Shown: positions 32,531 to 35,562 of the stretch, piece after piece
Numbering within the stretch: the first letter of the stretch is position 1
How the letters are laid out: every line of letters begins with the position of its first letter
Notes under the pieces: model-generated
What the model was told of the DNA's origin: nothing
The model's input: the letters and a program-made list of their open reading frames with translations, nothing else
Databases searched by the model: none
Source: Pelargonium nanum
Lineage: Eukaryota > Streptophyta > Magnoliopsida > Geraniales > Geraniaceae
NCBI GenBank assembly: GCA_036897485.1
Contig: JAYMTF010000477.1
Coordinates: forward strand, 1 to 35,562
Direction of reading: 5' to 3'
DNA: 35,562 nt
Position numbers and translations under genes: made by a program

Positions 32531-34234
32531 TTAATCTTGATCATCAAGAATTGTGACAATAACGTTCAAGCCTCCGCTAGAGGCCTCGTCCTCCGAAGGG
32601 ATTGCGATCACAACTCCATCAGAAAGCGAGCTGATCCAATACGAAACACGACTCGGGTTGCTCCCCTTGATGAAAGCTACCTCCTCGGCCCCTAAAACTT
32701 CCCAGCTTTCACACCTCACCCTCACTCCACTCCTCACTCTCTCTGACTCAACCAAACAATTCTCAATCTTCATGGATTCTTGAGTTTCTGTGACAAAGAA
32801 ACTGAAGCCTGAGCCCATCTTTCTTTCTAGATTATTCTCTGCCTCCTCTACGCACTTCAACGCGACCATCTTGGAAACTTCATAGCTCGGATTCTCTCCC
32901 AACGAGGCCTCGAACATCATCGTCTTGCCCCGGCTTTCGCACGAGCTTGAAGTTAGAGGGAACATTATTGGAGAGGCGTATTTCTTGAGGTTGGGGAGAT
33001 AGTAAATGGGCAGTTTCGGGAGATCATTTTGGGACAGCATTTTTTCATGTATGTTGGCCCAGTTCTTGAGGAATTTGGTCACATTGTCTGCTACAAGAAG
33101 GCTGCAGCTTATACCAACCGTGTACCCTCCACACTCAAAGTTGGTCACCTGCATAGCAAATCAACAATTAGTACACATCTAAACAGAGTAAATTATAATC
33201 AGAACATTAAACTTGACTCCAACCCCGAAACTTAATCTGACTGGTAGAGAGTTCAACTAGTAATTTAAGTGGCAACGTCGCTCATCATGTGCAGACCAGA
33301 TAAAACAACGGGTCTTGCACGCGGACCCCAAAAACTTAAGTTGATAGGTGGAGTGTCTAACTAGAATATCAAGAGGAAACGCCGCTCACATGCATACTTG
33401 ATAACACAACAGAACTTGCACTGGACCCCAAAAGCTTAAGTTGATAGGCAAATGATCCAACTAGTACATCAAGTGGCAGCGCCTCTCACGTGCAGTGTAG
33501 GGGTAGGTCGAATAACACAACATATCATGTACGTGGACCCCAAAAAGTTAAGCTGGTAGATATATCAAGTATCAACGCCCTCCCATACATGGTAGGGGCG
33601 GCTTAGATTACTGACGTACCATGCACGTGGACCCAAAAAGAAGGCAACAAAGACAAGTATCTATGTCCAAACCAAACCAAGCTTAAGCTAATAGGTGGAC
33701 GACCTAACTCCTATATCACGTGGCAACAGATTTTACATTCTTTCTACGTATGACACTTCAACACAGACAATCACGAACCTGAACATAAAGAAGAGGAGAG
33801 AATCGAGGATCTTCCACGTCGATATCCTTCCAAAAGACAAGGTGGGACTCTAGACCACCCTTGCTCTTCTCATTCAAATCAAGAAACTGTGACAAACTCA
33901 TAGGCATCTTGGCCTCAAGGAGCCTAACTCCACCATCATTAGTCACAATCTCAAACTCCCCATCGCAACCTCGAATCCGTCCAGCTAGGATTGGTTGGTG
34001 AATCAAGATCTTCCCGAGTGAGTCCGCGATCAAACCAGCAACCAACCAGCCCGATTCGTCTTGCGAGGTCTTGTTGTAGTAAAGAAGAACATGAAAACAG
34101 CCTCTAAATGATTGATCGGAAACAAGAGAATTGTTGGCCACCAGAACCTTCCGAGTAAGCATGGGATCGGTCACCTTGGAGGGACTAACGGTTAACATAG
34201 CTTCAATGTGCAATTTGGGAGCTACCAATGCCAT
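32531..34234 (-). CDS. Short BAHD-fold acyltransferase-like protein, catalytic motifs missing
   Basis: Two minus-strand exons, 33779-34234 and 32531-33148, join in frame (TTCAG|gttcg to tgcag|GTGACC) to 357 aa starting MALVAPKLHIEAMLTVSP. The family is BAHD (HXXXD-type acyl-CoA transferases): GCFHVLLYYNK, ADSLGKILIHQPILAGRIRG, a middle segment LLYVQVTNFECGGYTVGISCSLLVADNVTKFLKNWANIH and the downstream MFPLTSSS. In active members the segment GGxxIGxxxSHxxxDGxxxxxFL carries the catalytic His. Here the position four before Asp173 is Leu169, so HXXXD is LLVAD. The C-terminal DFGWG motif, expected after the SWxxL block (about residues 300-325), is also absent. The length of 357 aa is well under the usual 420-460. 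A non-catalytic BAHD protein, as known for CER2 relatives, is the best reading. A TATA-like box lies upstream. Which BAHD clade it comes from cannot be told. Confidence 0.82.
33223..33730. repeat. Minisatellite of about 100-bp units in the BAHD intron
   Basis: About five diverged units carry, in order, GGACCCCAAAAACTTAAG, TTGATAGGTGGA, CTAACTAGxATATCAAG, TGGCAACGCC, CTCACGTGCA and AACACAACA. The CCCCAAAA landmark falls near 33226, 33330, 33430, 33542 and 33635, so the period is 93-112 bases. The array fills most of the single intron (33149-33778). It has no coding content. Confidence 0.8.
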
Positions 34235-34287
34235 TTTAATTGTGTTATTATTGTATGAATTGAAAGCAAGTGCAGGACTAGTTGAAT

Positions 34288-34298
34288 CTATTTATAGA
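34288..34298 (-). promoter_or_regulatory. TATA box of the BAHD-like gene
   Basis: On the minus strand the sequence TCTATAAATAG lies about 55 bases upstream of the start codon at 34234. It matches the plant TATA consensus TATAAATA. The implied leader is only about 25 bases long. Confidence 0.6.
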
Positions 34299-35492
34299 CC
34301 ATCAAATTAAATGAAGTTCCATTTCTTGTAGTGCAGACATTTTCTGAAAAGTTGGCTTTGCGGTTTGTCTTCTAATTATTGGTAATTGGTATATGTACTG
34401 ATCACCTAACATTCTTGTTTTGGTTGTGCAAGAAAATTTTGGTGATCTGATTACATCTAATTTTGGTATATTTGTGATAATTTGTGCAATTCAAGATGTT
34501 ACGCGGGATCCGACGTGAACGCGACATGATTTAGGTGTGTTTGAGTTCGGCGTGTTTAGAATTGTGTTATGTTTGTATTGACAAACTCAATGTAGAAGAA
34601 TTTTCATAGCATAAATATGATGATCACGTCGTGTTTGTGTTGAATTAAGTGCTCGGGTATATATTTTCGTGAAGTCTTTTGATGTCCTGTAATTAAACAA
34701 TTGTTTAACGAAGAAATGTTGTTTGAGTGAGTAGAAATGAAGGAGATATCACAACATCCTAATGAAGGAAAAGTACCAAACAACCTCCTCGTCTCCAGGA
34801 AAACCATAGGACCGTGTCTCTCATCACGAAGCTTTCAGAACCAAGCACCAAACTACAAGAGTGTAGCCTCATGCCCAAAAGGCCTAAAGATTGAGCCCAT
34901 CAACAGAGAATACGAGGTTGTTGCATATCGGTAAATACAGAGTGACAACGGTAAAGTTGAGATAATACTTTACTATAAATAGTCAAATATAAACATTTAA
35001 AATATATTATATGAATACTATAGACATAGAATACCGAGTAAAGAGAAGAGAGTTGACTCAAGCTTAGCGGGCGTCAATTGAGGAAAACGGTTTAGGAACT
35101 CGAAAGAACACAATATTCACATCTAGCCATTGCGAGACTTTGTGGGCCATTAGAAGCTTACACCTTTAAGGCTCAATTATGGTGTTTCGTTCAAGATGAT
35201 ATTTGTGTTTTTCCTTACCACTTGAGTTGTTAACGCGTCACACTTATATGGTCAACACTCTTAAAAGCTCAAACTATCATCCGCTATGCTCGAGAGGCAA
35301 GGAGTTATGAAAGTCTGATTCGGCACTCGATAATGTTACATCTGAAAGGAAACTCATGAGCTAACCATGGGTCCACCACGGCTACCATCCAATCATAAGA
35401 TGTAATATCATCAACCTTGATTTGTTGGTATAATTAAATGTCCCTTTCTTTGTAAAAGGATGATATCTATTATTGACTTCATCATTCACATT
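34299..35492. other. Intergenic region right of the BAHD-like gene
   Basis: AT-rich sequence without a recognisable gene. A 65-codon open frame at 34737-34934 (+) lacks any family mark and is probably chance. Repetitive-looking phrases (cacgtcgtgtttgtgtt near 34625) suggest old transposon sequence, but no ends could be paired. Confidence 0.4.
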
Positions 35493-35562
35493 CAGGCCCG
35501 GCCCAGAGCAAGGGCAACCAGGGCGACGGCCCAGGGCCCATGTTCAAGGGGGCCCAATTTTT
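35493..35562 (+). mobile_element. Probable hAT-type transposon terminus, cut by the window end
   Basis: The GC-rich stretch begins CAGGCCCGGCCC and continues with AGGGCGACGGCCCAGGGCCC and GGGGGCCCAATTTTT, in sharp contrast to the AT-rich surroundings. This phrase order is typical of the ends of plant hAT elements encoding TTF-type zinc-finger transposases (CAGGGCCGGCCC...). The partner end and the 8-base target duplication would lie outside the window, so the call rests on the terminus alone. Confidence 0.5.

Noticed and set aside
34737-34934. 65-codon frame right of the BAHD-like gene
   Set aside because: No domain, no promoter signals, no splice continuation.
1-35562. CRISPR arrays, rRNA genes, intact tRNA genes, bacterial operons
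   Set aside because: None seen. The spliced genes and repeats are those of a plant nuclear chromosome.

Overview
The window reads as nuclear DNA of a flowering plant, most likely a core eudicot. The protein-coding genes are split by AT-rich introns with GT-AG borders, and their products match plant-specific families (BAX inhibitor 1, plant CDC7 kinase, VAP27, glycerol-3-phosphate permease, a BAHD-type protein, an arabinogalactan-like protein). The spaces between them carry plant-type SINEs, Stowaway MITEs and a hAT-like terminus. No species can be named from the sequence. All exon structures below were derived by hand from splice borders and frame continuity. Every multi-exon model closes in frame.

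Layout. 376-2584 (+): 3' part, or all, of an RS-domain protein with a four-copy 54-bp repeat. 3082-4775 (-): BI-1, six exons, 238 aa, convergent with the first gene. 5651-11244 (-): a CDC7-like kinase, fifteen exons, 1007 aa, with E2F-type sites just upstream. 12016-15478 (-): a VAP27-type ER tether, seven exons, 236 aa, whose introns hold two SINEs and a tiny retroposition scar. 16-18.4 kb: gene-poor, with a Stowaway fragment and two decayed LINE RNase H pieces. 18822-21892 (+): a glycerol-3-phosphate permease, three exons, 527 aa. 24291-24749 (+): an intronless GPI-anchored Met/Pro/Thr-rich protein, 152 aa. 25-27 kb: SINEs and a mini-MITE. 27691-31646 (-): an unrecognised protein, seven exons, 284 aa. 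32020-32282: a complete Stowaway-type MITE. 32531-34234 (-): a short BAHD-fold protein lacking key catalytic motifs, with a minisatellite in its intron. 35493-end: what looks like the terminus of a hAT element running off the window.

The genes are individual housekeeping or cell-surface genes with separate promoters, not an operon-like or clustered pathway. Shared themes are loose: BI-1 and VAP27 both sit in the ER membrane, and CDC7 acts at replication origins. I see no evidence of a new multi-gene system. The points most worth a second look are the catalytically degenerate BAHD protein, the unrecognised 284-aa protein, the minisatellite in the BAHD intron, the retroposition events in the VAP27 introns, and the E2F sites of CDC7.
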